A stretch of 18,297 nucleotides of DNA from Propionibacteriaceae bacterium. GTDB lineage: Bacteria; Actinomycetota; Actinomycetes; Propionibacteriales; Propionibacteriaceae. Every line of letters starts with the position of its first letter. The stretch's first letter is position 1. Shown here piece by piece: positions 6,468-13,819 of this stretch. The stretch lies in assembly GCA_031287505.1 (NCBI GenBank), contig JAITSW010000046.1, forward strand, positions 1-18,297, read 5' to 3'. The translations under genes were made by a program, and so were the position numbers. Under the pieces are notes generated by a model. The model did not search any database. It saw nothing but the letters and a program-made list of their open reading frames with translations, and had not been told where the DNA came from.

Positions 6468-7678
6468 ACCACATGGGTGTTTTTCTCGACGACGGTGATG
6501 CCGTCCTCTACCGAGAAACCCCGAGCCAGATCCTTTTCTTTGTCGACGCCGATTTCCACGCCGTCGTCCACAATCACATTCTTGTCAAGAATCGCACTGT
6601 TGACCCGGGCTCCCCTGCCGATCAGGCAGTTGTTTAGCACGACGGAACCCTCGACACGGGCATTGGTATTGACCCTCACATTGGGCGACAGCACCGAGTA
6701 GGCCACGTCGCCACCCGAAATTATGCAGCCGTTCGAGACGATGGATTCGTCAATTGCCCCGCCTTCGAGGAATTTGGCACCCGGGGACTGCTCTTGGGCT
6801 GTCCAGATCGGCCAACGCCGGTTGTAAAGGTTGAAAATCGGGTTTATCGAAACCAAATCCATATGGGCGGCGTGATAGGACGCGATCGTGCCGACGTCCC
6901 GCCAGTAGTTTTTATCTTTATCCGTTGAGCCGGAGACATCGTTAAGGGTGAAGTCATAGACCTGGGCACTGCCCGCATCCACGAATTGCGGGATGATATT
7001 GCCACCCATGTCGTGCCGAGACTCGGTGTCTTCGGCATCGGCTCTGAGCATATCGGTGAAAGCCTTGCGGGTGAAAATATAGTTCCCCATCGAGGCAAAA
7101 GACTCTTCGGGGGAATCTGGCAGGCCGGGAGGATCGGCCGGCTTTTCCAAGAACTCGCTGATGCGTCCATCCGGCCGCGCATCGATAATGCCAAACTGGC
7201 TGGCCTCTGCCCGCGGCACCCGAATGCCGGCGACAGTGCAATCTAAACCAGAGTCGATATGGGAATTCAGCATCTGTTCGACATCCATGCGGTAGATGTT
7301 GTCGGCGCCGAAAACCACCACATACTCGGGGTCTTCGTCTTGGATGAGATTCATCGATTGGTAAATGGCGTCTGCGCTGCCCAAATACCACTGTTTGCCA
7401 GTGCGCTGTTGCGCCGGAACGGATGTCACGTAGTTGCCAAGCATCGAAGACATTCGCCATGCCAGCGAAATGTGCCTGTCAAGCGAGTGTGATTTGTATT
7501 GGGTGAGAACACAAATCTTGGTCAAATCCGAATTCACCAGATTTGAGAGCACGAAATCAATGAGCCGGTAGGTGCCTCCAAAGGGCACAGCGGGCTTAGC
7601 CCGATCTGCGGTAAGCGGCATTAGCCGCTTGCCTTCCCCTCCGGCTAAGACAACCGACAAGACGCGAGGTCTATCCAT
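6458..7678 (-). CDS. glgC: Glucose-1-phosphate adenylyltransferase GlgC
   Basis: 406 aa from ATG 7678. It makes ADP-glucose from glucose-1-phosphate and ATP, the activated donor for glycogen or alpha-glucan. Seen: the nucleotidyltransferase loop [14 protein letters not shown] (about 10-23) followed by [11 protein letters not shown]; the [11 protein letters not shown] segment (about 97-106); [10 protein letters not shown] (about 123-132) with the metal-binding Asp; FLEKP (about 176-180) for glucose-phosphate binding; and a C-terminal left-handed beta-helix of hexapeptide-like repeats ([18 protein letters not shown] onward), the usual allosteric part. A 12-residue longer form from TTG 7714 is possible on paper, but that TTG belongs to a -35-like TTGTTA and the family N-terminus begins at the internal ATG. 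It is divergent from glgA/glgM, as in mycobacteria. Confidence 0.97.
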   Translation of the reverse strand: MDRPRVLSVVLAGGEGKRLMPLTADRAKPAVPFGGTYRLIDFVLSNLVNSDLTKICVLTQYKSHSLDRHISLAWRMSSMLGNYVTSVPAQQRTGKQWYLGSADAIYQSMNLIQDEDPEYVVVFGADNIYRMDVEQMLNSHIDSGLDCTVAGIRVPRAEASQFGIIDARPDGRISEFLEKPADPPGLPDSPEESFASMGNYIFTRKAFTDMLRADAEDTESRHDMGGNIIPQFVDAGSAQVYDFTLNDVSGSTDKDKNYWRDVGTIASYHAAHMDLVSINPIFNLYNRRWPIWTAQEQSPGAKFLEGGAIDESIVSNGCIISGGDVAYSVLSPNVRVNTNARVEGSVVLNNCLIGRGARVNSAILDKNVIVDDGVEIGVDKEKDLARGFSVEDGITVVEKNTHVVAG

Positions 7679-7685
7679 AGCAAAG

Positions 7686-7714
7686 AACCTAGAGCTTTCA
7701 GGCTTTGATAACAA
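7686..7714 (-). promoter_or_regulatory. Candidate leaderless promoter of glgC (TTGTTA-17-TAGGTT)
   Basis: On the minus strand TTGTTA (7709-7714) and TAGGTT (7686-7691) are spaced by 17 bp. The -10 ends 7 nt before ATG 7678. This is the best-formed promoter of the leaderless set, and no Shine-Dalgarno lies between. Confidence 0.5.
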
Positions 7715-7784
7715 GTGTTTAGCGGAAACTCTGAATCATTTGAGGGCATTTCCCCCCGATGTCGTTTCGTCCCCGAACTGAATC

Positions 7785-7790
7785 TATCAT
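7785..7790 (+). promoter_or_regulatory. Weak -10-like TATCAT upstream of glgA/glgM
   Basis: TATCAT matches TATAAT at 5 of 6 positions and would give a leader of about 25-30 nt before ATG 7822. An overlapping TTGACC (7790-7795) resembles a -35 but has no good -10 after it. Which is used cannot be told. Confidence 0.25.
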
Positions 7791-7821
7791 TGACCCCCAC
7801 AACTGTGAGAACATTTGCGTT

Positions 7822-9009
7822 ATGCGAGTATCAATCCTCACCAGGGAATATCCCCCTTACATTTACGGCGGTGCCGGGGTGCACGTCGGGCAACTTGTCC
7901 CGCACTTGCGCAAGTTCACCGAATCTGTGGACGTGCAGGCCATGGGCGAGCCACGCGCAGGCGCAACCTCGCATCCAGAGGACTTCCCGGCCGGCGCGAA
8001 TGCGGCCATCACAGTGCTGGGGACGGATGTGGCTATGGCGAACGCCATTCCCGCCGACGTAGACGTGATTCACTCGCACACTTGGTATGCCAACTTTGCC
8101 GGCTTGGTCGGCTCGCTCTACCTTGATGTCCCCCACGTGGTGACCTCGCATTCGCTCGAGCCGCACCGCCCCTGGAAGGCCGAGCAACTGGGCGGCGGCT
8201 ATCGTATTTCCTCTTGGGCGGAGAAGACGGCATTTGAGGCTGCCGATGCCGTTATCTCAGTGAGTGCCGGAATGCGCAAGGATGTTTTGGCCTCTTACCC
8301 AGATCTCGATCCCGAACGCGTTCACGTGGTGCGAAACGGCATCGACCCAGATGAATTCCGACCCGATGCGGATACCGGCATTTTGACCGGTTTTGGTATC
8401 GACTTGGATCGTCCGCTGGTCGTCTTTGTGGGACGCATCACGCGCCAAAAAGGGTTGGTGCATCTGGTGCGCGCCGCCCGAGATTTTGATGCCGACACCC
8501 AGCTGCTCCTGCTGGCCGGCGCACCGGATACCCCGCAGATAGCCGCCGAATTCGATGAGGCTTTTGGCGAGTTGAGCAAATCTCGCCCCGTGACTTGGGT
8601 GGAGGAAATGTTGCCCAGGGCTGCCGTGCGACAGGTGCTCACGAAAGCCACCGTTTTTGCCTGCCCGTCGATCTATGAACCATTGGGCATCGTCAACCTA
8701 GAAGCCATGGCCTGCGAAACGGCAGTGGTAGCCTCTGCGGTGGGAGGGATCCCAGAAGTTGTGGTGGATGGCGAGACCGGCCTGTTAGTGCCTTATGATC
8801 CGGCAAAGGCCGACGATGCTAGTTTCGTAGCCGATTTCGAGCAAAAATTTGCTGCCGATGTCAACGCGCTAACTCGTGATCCAACTCGCGCCAAGGCCAT
8901 GGGTAAAGCAGGACGCCAACGTTGTATTGACGAATTCTCGTGGGAGAAGATCGCAAAAGAAACTGTTGCGGTATACCAAGAGGCTATCGACTGGCATCAC
9001 AGCCGCTGA
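7822..9009 (+). CDS. glgA: GT4-family glycosyltransferase GlgA/GlgM (ADP-glucose-dependent)
   Basis: 395 aa from ATG 7822; the frame is open from ATG 7759, but MRVSILTREYPPYIYGGAG is the family N-terminus. GT-B fold: the N-terminal domain has the glycine-rich YGGAGVHV loop and DVIHSHTWYA (about 81-90); the C-terminal domain has VGRITRQKG (about 203-211) and an E-X7-E motif (Glu286/Glu294 in YEPLGIVNLEA). The actinobacterial GlgA-like group (TIGR02149-like; M. tuberculosis Rv1212c) is known to make alpha-maltose-1-phosphate from ADP-glucose and glucose-1-phosphate (GlgM) feeding the GlgE pathway, besides possible glycogen synthase activity. The sequence alone cannot choose between them. Its donor is made by the divergent GlgC. 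It ends 3 bp from the convergent DUF3117 gene. Confidence 0.94.
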   Translation: MRVSILTREYPPYIYGGAGVHVGQLVPHLRKFTESVDVQAMGEPRAGATSHPEDFPAGANAAITVLGTDVAMANAIPADVDVIHSHTWYANFAGLVGSLYLDVPHVVTSHSLEPHRPWKAEQLGGGYRISSWAEKTAFEAADAVISVSAGMRKDVLASYPDLDPERVHVVRNGIDPDEFRPDADTGILTGFGIDLDRPLVVFVGRITRQKGLVHLVRAARDFDADTQLLLLAGAPDTPQIAAEFDEAFGELSKSRPVTWVEEMLPRAAVRQVLTKATVFACPSIYEPLGIVNLEAMACETAVVASAVGGIPEVVVDGETGLLVPYDPAKADDASFVADFEQKFAADVNALTRDPTRAKAMGKAGRQRCIDEFSWEKIAKETVAVYQEAIDWHHSR

Positions 9010-9012
9010 AAG

Positions 9013-9189
9013 CTACTGCAGGATTGCGGCAATCTCTTCAAGAGCTGTTTTCAGGTCGCGGACTTCAGCCGCATTCAGTTCGATTACCAGACGCCCGCCG
9101 CCCTCTGCAGGAATACGCATCACAATGATGCGGCCTTCCTTGGTGATTTCAATCGGGCCGTCACCGGTCCGCGGCTTCATGGCTGCCAT
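9013..9189 (-). CDS. DUF3117 small protein
   Basis: 58 aa from ATG 9189. The N-terminus MAAMKPRTGDGP followed by TKEGRIIVMRIP and EGGGRLVIELN is diagnostic of DUF3117, a short actinobacterial family of unknown function (M. tuberculosis Rv1211 is a member, also beside glgM). A GAGG 6 nt upstream is the ribosome-binding site and supports this ATG over the in-frame GTG at 9201. A GATAAT (9224-9229, minus strand) gives a possible -10 with a leader of about 30 nt, so it may have its own promoter 100 bp after the DivIVA-motif gene. It is convergent with glgA/glgM with a 3-bp gap. A compact beta-rich fold is likely, but no function is claimed. Confidence 0.92.
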   Translation of the reverse strand: MAAMKPRTGDGPIEITKEGRIIVMRIPAEGGGRLVIELNAAEVRDLKTALEEIAAILQ

Positions 9190-9290
9190 CTCATACCTCA
9201 CATCTAGGTTTTCAACGAACCTTATTATCTCACACCAAACACCGTAGCCAGTGACGGCTTGGACACCAGCGAAGCCCTAAACGCTTGCAA

Positions 9291-10214
9291 TTATCGCGTG
9301 TTGGTGAAGAATCCGACGAAGTCAATTATCAGTTCTGGCCGGGAGTCGGAGTTAGTTTGAGCCGACGCGATAGCCTCCGGGAATGCTTTGAGATCTGGGA
9401 ATAACGCGTTTACGCCGAGTTCACGCGCAGGATCTTGCGGCTCCCGAATGGGAGCCTGCCCCACAGGAGCCTGCCCCACACCGGCCTGTCCCACACCGGC
9501 CTGTCCCACCAGAGCCTGCCCCACAGGAGCCTGCCCCACACCAGCCTGCCCCACACCAGCCTGTCCCACCAGACCCTGCCCCACCCAATCCTGAGCCGCA
9601 AAACCCTGAATCAATGGAACAGCTTCCGCAGGCGGAGTTTCCAGCGCAGGTATTTCCGCTTTAGGAGTATCTGTTATTGGAGTTTCCAAAACTGGAACTT
9701 CTTCCCCATCTTCCTTCTCTGGCGGCAGGGCATGCCTGGGTGCCGAAACGATATCCGCTCTCGCATGGGCCTGCGGGCCATCCAGATCGGCTGCCAGGGC
9801 ATAGTGCGGGGCCGCAGCCTCCGGGTCGTTGGGGGGATCGGAGAATTGCAGCGCCAACTGATCGATAAGCCCGTCGACGTCGGCACGGCTATATCCCGAA
9901 CGCCGCGTCAGCGGGAGGCGGTATTCACGCACCCACTGAGCCGTGGGAGGATTCCCGCTAGCCAGCTTTTTAATCAGCAAATCGACCAACTTGTCCACGG
10001 CTACCGGATCGTATCCCTGCTTTTTGGACAGGTGAAAACGAACCCAACCCAATGACGCAGCCGTGATCTCTTCCCCGGGCACAACCGGCGGGCGATTATT
10101 TGCGACACTGGGCTCGTCGATTACCGGCCTTGGCATCGAGCCAAAACGCCCGCGGGAAATCGCCCAGCCGATAAGGGCAACTACCACAACTAGTCCCCAG
10201 AGAATCCAATCCAC
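9291..10214 (-). CDS. Membrane-anchored protein with two DivIVA-like motifs and a pentapeptide-repeat tail
   Basis: 307 aa from GTG 10214, with a good Shine-Dalgarno (AAAGGGG, 4-5 nt). N-terminal transmembrane helix (about 2-19, [17 protein letters not shown]). Two related segments follow: [20 protein letters not shown] (about 57-76) and [20 protein letters not shown] (about 98-117). Both match the GYxxxxVDxLID pattern of DivIVA N-termini and of the Rv1209-type proteins in this neighbourhood. A Pro/Glu-rich linker (about 130-205) precedes nine VGQxx pentapeptides (residues 211-255) and a short unique C-terminus. It is probably a cytoplasm-facing, membrane-tethered protein of the polar growth or division apparatus; the role is inferred. 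The gap to the LOG gene is 23 bp, so it is likely in the dapE operon. The repeat tail appears unusual and is probably not conserved. Confidence 0.85.
   Translation of the reverse strand: MDWILWGLVVVVALIGWAISRGRFGSMPRPVIDEPSVANNRPPVVPGEEITAASLGWVRFHLSKKQGYDPVAVDKLVDLLIKKLASGNPPTAQWVREYRLPLTRRSGYSRADVDGLIDQLALQFSDPPNDPEAAAPHYALAADLDGPQAHARADIVSAPRHALPPEKEDGEEVPVLETPITDTPKAEIPALETPPAEAVPLIQGFAAQDWVGQGLVGQAGVGQAGVGQAPVGQALVGQAGVGQAGVGQAPVGQAPIREPQDPARELGVNALFPDLKAFPEAIASAQTNSDSRPELIIDFVGFFTNTR
9450..9584 (-). repeat. Nine tandem 15-bp units encoding VGQxx pentapeptides
   Basis: Nine exact-length 15-bp units without gaps. In protein order they read [46 protein letters not shown] 60-bp higher-order duplication is visible: 9465-9524 and 9525-9584 match at 56 of 60 positions. 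Units keep the reading frame, so gain or loss of units changes protein length without a frameshift. Confidence 0.95.
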
Positions 10215-10237
10215 AATGCCCCTTTACAAATCCAATT

Positions 10238-10981
10238 TTAGCCCGTGCCGATCGCAGTATCTGTGTGCGGCTGAGATGTGACCAAAGCCACTGCCTCCTG
10301 GGGATCATCGGTTACGGTGAAAGCGCCCAGGTCCGAGGCGTGGATATAGTTTCGGGCAGCCATCTGGTCGCGCATCCAATCGAGCAGCCCCTGCCAATAG
10401 CCGCTGCCGAAAAGCACCACTGGAAAGTGTTCGATTTTTGTCGTCTGCGCCAACGTTATCGCCTCAAAAAACTCGTCCATAGTGCCGAAACCGCCAGGCA
10501 GGATAACGAACCCCTGCGCATACTTTACAAACATCATCTTGCGCACGAAGAAATAGCGGAAGTTCACCCCCAGGGTGATGTAGGGATTCAGCGATTGCTC
10601 ATGCGGCAACTCAATTCCAAGGCCTATCGAGTGACCACCCTCCTCGTAGGCGCCCCTATTTGCCGCCTCCATGATGCCCGGCCCGCCGCCGGTGATCACC
10701 GCCCGGCCAACCCGCGCCAGTCCGGCGCCAATTTCATATGCGGCCTTGGCAAAATGGTCATCTTGCGGGGTGCGCGCCGAACCGAAAACGCTGACCGCCG
10801 ACCCCAGGCCGGCCAAAGCGCCAAAACCCTCGACAAACTCAGATTGGATGCGCAATACCCGCCAGGTGTCGTAGTGAGTCCAATGATCCTCACCCAGATT
10901 TTGCATGAGCTGGTAATCGGCCGTCGTGGCTTTACCGTGGGCATGTCGCCGTATCTGCGGCCCATATGTTTGCTTCGACAT
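10238..10981 (-). CDS. LOG family protein (TIGR00730-type, Rossmann fold)
   Basis: 247 aa. It carries both signature motifs of the LOG/lysine-decarboxylase-like family: GGGPGIMEAANRGA (about 98-111) and LPGGFGTMDE (about 161-170), plus the Arg/Lys-rich RYFFVRKMMFVK segment (about 142-153). LOG enzymes hydrolyse nucleoside 5-prime-monophosphates to release the base (cytokinin-activating phosphoribohydrolase in plants and some bacteria). The larger actinobacterial members with this N-terminal extension (EDHWTHYDTW, about 31-40) have no settled physiological role. The old label lysine decarboxylase is not supported. Its ATG lies 8 bp after the dapE stop, with AAGGGGG inside the dapE end as a likely though distant ribosome-binding site. 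It is very probably cotranscribed with dapE. Confidence 0.94.
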   Translation of the reverse strand: MSKQTYGPQIRRHAHGKATTADYQLMQNLGEDHWTHYDTWRVLRIQSEFVEGFGALAGLGSAVSVFGSARTPQDDHFAKAAYEIGAGLARVGRAVITGGGPGIMEAANRGAYEEGGHSIGLGIELPHEQSLNPYITLGVNFRYFFVRKMMFVKYAQGFVILPGGFGTMDEFFEAITLAQTTKIEHFPVVLFGSGYWQGLLDWMRDQMAARNYIHASDLGAFTVTDDPQEAVALVTSQPHTDTAIGTG

Positions 10982-10989
10982 TTCCCTTA

Positions 10990-12048
10990 TCAGCCCCCTT
11001 GCCGGTCAAGATAGTTGACTAGCGCTCGATAACACACACCCAACTCGGCAATTTCGCAGGATTCGTCGTCTGTGTGGGCTTTTGACGGATTCCCGGGGCC
11101 AAAATTCAGCGCCGGGATGCCAAGAGCACTAAAGCGAGCGACATCCGTCCACCCAAATTTGGCGCTGGCGGATGTCCCCACCGCTTTGAGGAAATCCCGC
11201 GCTATGGGCAGATCCAAACCGGGACGAGCCCCCAAAGCGAAATCGACGTACTCCAAGTCATAGCCGACGAAGGTCTGCTCGCAAAAACGCTTGGCGGCAG
11301 CCTCGTCTAGATCGGGGGCAAATCGGAAATTGATTTCGATCTGGCACTTGTCGGGGATGACATTGGTGGCAATCCCACCGCTGATCTTCACCGCGTTGAG
11401 CCCCTCGTGGTAGGTAAGCCCGTCTACTTGCGGCATTCGCGGCTTGTAGCGATATAGCCTGGCCAGCACGTCAAAGACGTCGTGAATGGCGTTGTGCCCC
11501 GTCCAAGCGCGCGCCGAATGCGCCGCCTTGCCGCGCGTGGTGATGACAAAGCGGAGATTCCCTTGACAGCCACCCTCGATTTTGGCGGACGTGGGCTCCA
11601 TCAAGATGGCCAGATCGCCCTGCAATTCTGCCGGGTCGATATGTCCCAATGCGTTGAGATCGGCGTTGACCTCCTCATGGTCATAAAAAATCCAGGTGAC
11701 ATCGCGGCTGGGTGCTTTCAAGGCTGCCGCTGCGGCGAGCGCCACAGCCACCCCACCTTTCATGTCGGCAGTTCCGCGTCCATAAACCACCTCGCCATCG
11801 CGGCGGGCGGGAAGATTGTTGGCGATCGGGACGGTATCGAGATGCCCAGCCACCACCACGCGTTGCGGGCGACCCAAATCTGTGCGCGCGATAACGGTGT
11901 CGCCAAAGCGTTTGACGTTCAGATGCGGGTATTGGAGCAAGGCTGCCTCTACCAAATCAGCGAGCAACCCCTCATTTCCGCTGACAGATTCGACATTCAC
12001 AATGTCGATAAAAAGCTGCGTCAAATCTGCTTCAAGGTTTAGAGCCAC
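10990..12048 (-). CDS. dapE: Succinyl-diaminopimelate desuccinylase DapE
   Basis: 352 aa, an M20-family metallohydrolase that removes succinate from N-succinyl-LL-diaminopimelate to give LL-DAP. Seen: GHLDTVP with ligand His69 and Asp71; GRGTADMKGG with bridging Asp95; YDHEEV with catalytic Glu125 and ligand Glu126; Glu151 in MEPTS; a dimerisation/lid domain (about 160-275); and the final ligand His325 in KAHTDDE. All five metal ligands and the general base are present. The GTG start at 12048 has TAGAAT ending 6 nt upstream and no properly spaced Shine-Dalgarno (AAGG is 12 nt away), so a leaderless transcript is likely. It heads a run with LOG and the DivIVA-motif gene and follows the SanA-like gene by 37 bp on the same strand. 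Confidence 0.96.
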   Translation of the reverse strand: MALNLEADLTQLFIDIVNVESVSGNEGLLADLVEAALLQYPHLNVKRFGDTVIARTDLGRPQRVVVAGHLDTVPIANNLPARRDGEVVYGRGTADMKGGVAVALAAAAALKAPSRDVTWIFYDHEEVNADLNALGHIDPAELQGDLAILMEPTSAKIEGGCQGNLRFVITTRGKAAHSARAWTGHNAIHDVFDVLARLYRYKPRMPQVDGLTYHEGLNAVKISGGIATNVIPDKCQIEINFRFAPDLDEAAAKRFCEQTFVGYDLEYVDFALGARPGLDLPIARDFLKAVGTSASAKFGWTDVARFSALGIPALNFGPGNPSKAHTDDESCEIAELGVCYRALVNYLDRQGG

Positions 12049-12054
12049 GTGGTG

Positions 12055-12060
12055 ATTCTA
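12055..12060 (-). promoter_or_regulatory. -10-like TAGAAT, candidate leaderless promoter of dapE
   Basis: TAGAAT (minus strand, 5 of 6 to TATAAT) ends 6 nt before the dapE GTG, inside the 37-bp gap after the SanA-like gene. No clear -35 is seen. Confidence 0.5.
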
Positions 12061-12085
12061 CCTTTTTGAGACCCTTCCCAGGCGG

Positions 12086-12757
12086 TTACCGCTCTTCAAG
12101 TGCTCTCGTCACCGCATCTTTGTCGCCATCCATAGCAGGCTGCCTGTTGACGGCGATGTCGTAGACCGCCTTGTATGACGCAGCCCATTCGCGCAGGTAG
12201 TTGAACACCCACATGGGCTGGTTGATGCTTGCCACCGACTCGTCTCCAACACCCACCGCGATAACGCCGGTTAGCTGGCAGGTGGCGATAGCCCTGGGCA
12301 GGTGGTAAGTCTGCGTTACCAAAATGGCTTCCTTTACCCCGAAAACATGCCGGGCCCGGTAACAACTGCCGTACGTGTCAAGCCCGCCATAGTCAAGGAC
12401 GATTTTGTCCACCGGGATGGCTGGGGATGTCGCAGAGTCGCGCATAAGGTAGTCGCGCATGGCGATCGGTTCGGCGATGCCCGAATCCGAGTAACCTCCC
12501 GAGACAATGACCATCTTCGCCTGCCCGTTATTGAAAAGCTCTTTCGCGAGGTCTAGCCGGGCGCTCAGATACGGCATAGGGGTGCCATTTTCATACAGTC
12601 CCGCCCCAAAAACGATTGCCACGTCTTTGTCTGGAACTGTGTCCAGATCGTGGTAACGCCCAACTGAGAGCCCAAATACCAAACCTGCCGGCACGACTGC
12701 CGCGACGAGCGCGATCACGAAGAGGTTGCGGAAAAGTCGTTTGGGTCGCTTGGGCAT
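12086..12757 (-). CDS. SanA/YdcF-type DUF218 membrane protein
   Basis: 223 aa from ATG 12757. N-terminal basic stretch and one transmembrane helix (about 11-31), then an extracytoplasmic DUF218 domain with the expected VAIVFGAGL, YLSARLDLAKELF, VSGGYSD, AMRDYL, LDYGGLDTYGSCYRA and VTQTYHLPRAI segments in order. SanA of E. coli is tied to envelope barrier function and vancomycin resistance at high temperature; the enzymatic activity of the family is not well defined. A 53-residue longer frame reaches into the dapD region but its extra N-terminus has no family similarity. TACTAT ends 5 nt before ATG 12757. It diverges from dapD. Confidence 0.9.
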   Translation of the reverse strand: MPKRPKRLFRNLFVIALVAAVVPAGLVFGLSVGRYHDLDTVPDKDVAIVFGAGLYENGTPMPYLSARLDLAKELFNNGQAKMVIVSGGYSDSGIAEPIAMRDYLMRDSATSPAIPVDKIVLDYGGLDTYGSCYRARHVFGVKEAILVTQTYHLPRAIATCQLTGVIAVGVGDESVASINQPMWVFNYLREWAASYKAVYDIAVNRQPAMDGDKDAVTRALEER

Positions 12758-12762
12758 AGTCC

Positions 12763-12768
12763 ATAGTA
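12763..12768 (-). promoter_or_regulatory. -10-like TACTAT, candidate leaderless promoter of the SanA-like gene
   Basis: TACTAT (minus strand) ends 5 nt before ATG 12757. It faces the dapD -10 at 12840-12845 about 70 bp away, so the 94-bp divergent gap holds both promoters. Confidence 0.4.
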
Positions 12769-12839
12769 ACGAGCATGGCGAAAAAGCTGGGGGTTTGGCC
12801 CGGCAGTGTCGATTCAAAATGCTCAAACATGACGTCGAG

Positions 12840-12845
12840 TAAGCT
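12840..12845 (+). promoter_or_regulatory. -10-like TAAGCT, candidate leaderless promoter of dapD
   Basis: TAAGCT ends 6 nt before ATG 12852. The gap is GGGGCA; the GGGG is only 2 nt from the ATG, too close for normal Shine-Dalgarno use. The -35 is poor. Confidence 0.42.
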
Positions 12846-12851
12846 GGGGCA

Positions 12852-13790
12852 ATGACAAACGAAGCATTCGGATGGGGTCTTGCCAGTATCCACGACTCCG
12901 GAGTCCATCTCGACACCTGGTTTCCAAAGCCAACTCTGGGCGCTCCTGGAACCGCTGGAATATCACCTGCGGAGGTAGCTGAAGACTGGGCGGCCGCCGA
13001 GAGTTACGATGCCATCCGCAAGGTCAGCGCCAAATGGGTGTTTGCCACAGCTGATTTGGACTCCCCGCCCACTTCCACCCCAGATGCCTATTTGCGTTTG
13101 CATTTGCTCAGTGGCCGACAGCGGGAGCCGCGCAGCATCAACTTGGACGGCATCTTCTCGATACTTCCAAATGTGGTGTGGACCTCGGTTGGCCCCTGCC
13201 TGCCTTCGGAATTCGCCCAAACTCGGCTGGCCCTGCGTTTGGCCGGCCAGCAGGTGACGGTTTTCGCGGTTGACAAATTCCCCCGCATGGTTGATTACGT
13301 CATGCCCACCGGGGTGCGTATTGCCGATGCCGACCGGGTGCGGCTGGGAGCCTATCTGGCCCAGGGCACCACGGTGATGCACGAAGGCTTCATCAACTTC
13401 AACGCCGGAACCCTGGGAGAATCCATGGTTGAAGGACGGATTTCGTCTGGAGTCATCGTGGGTGCGGGCACCGACATCGGGGGAGGAGCCTCAACGATGG
13501 GGACGCTCTCTGGCGGTGGCAAGGAAAAAGTCACGATTGGCCGCAACTGCTTACTGGGTGCCGAATCGGGCATCGGCATCTCGCTGGGCGATAACTGCAT
13601 CGTCGAGTCCGGGCTTTACCTGACAGCTGGAACGAAAGTCACCCTGCCCGACGGGTCGGTGGTCAAGGCCAGAGAGCTATCTGGGCAAGATGACTGGCTG
13701 TACCTTCGAAACTCGACAAATGGACGGGTGGAAGCTCGACCTCGGGCGAGCAGGACGGTTGGGCTAAACTCCGCACTGCACGTCAACTAG
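12852..13790 (+). CDS. dapD: Tetrahydrodipicolinate N-succinyltransferase DapD
   Basis: 312 aa. It transfers succinyl from succinyl-CoA to tetrahydrodipicolinate, opening the succinylase branch used next by DapC and DapE. The N-terminal alpha/beta domain (about 1-150) is of the actinobacterial type. The C-terminal left-handed parallel beta-helix has hexapeptide-like repeats with the motif [16 protein letters not shown] (about 191-206), a Glu/Arg-bearing segment at the active site in the family, and [14 protein letters not shown] (about 210-223). Trimeric in known homologues. The length matches the mycobacterial protein (about 317 aa). It diverges from the SanA-like gene and is followed after 29 bp by a lysozyme-like gene, probably in the same transcript. 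Confidence 0.96.
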   Translation: MTNEAFGWGLASIHDSGVHLDTWFPKPTLGAPGTAGISPAEVAEDWAAAESYDAIRKVSAKWVFATADLDSPPTSTPDAYLRLHLLSGRQREPRSINLDGIFSILPNVVWTSVGPCLPSEFAQTRLALRLAGQQVTVFAVDKFPRMVDYVMPTGVRIADADRVRLGAYLAQGTTVMHEGFINFNAGTLGESMVEGRISSGVIVGAGTDIGGGASTMGTLSGGGKEKVTIGRNCLLGAESGIGISLGDNCIVESGLYLTAGTKVTLPDGSVVKARELSGQDDWLYLRNSTNGRVEARPRASRTVGLNSALHVN

Positions 13791-13819
13791 GTGTTGTTCA
13801 TGATTTTGCCAGGTACCTG

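Noticed and set aside
7801..7820. TGTGA half-site upstream of glgA as a Crp/GlxR-type site
   Set aside because: The partner TCACA at 6-nt spacing is missing; the half-site alone is expected by chance.
9450..9584. 15-bp tandem array as a noncoding repeat or CRISPR
   Set aside because: Units abut without spacers, keep the reading frame, and encode clean pentapeptides within a gene with a good Shine-Dalgarno.
10265..11014. Plus-strand open frame of 249 codons opposite the LOG gene
   Set aside because: It is antisense to a gene with intact family motifs, shows no family signature, and reads as a shadow of GC-rich codon use.
12758..12916. 53-residue N-terminal extension of the SanA-like protein
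   Set aside because: It would cover the dapD promoter and start, and lacks the basic-plus-transmembrane N-terminus seen from ATG 12757.
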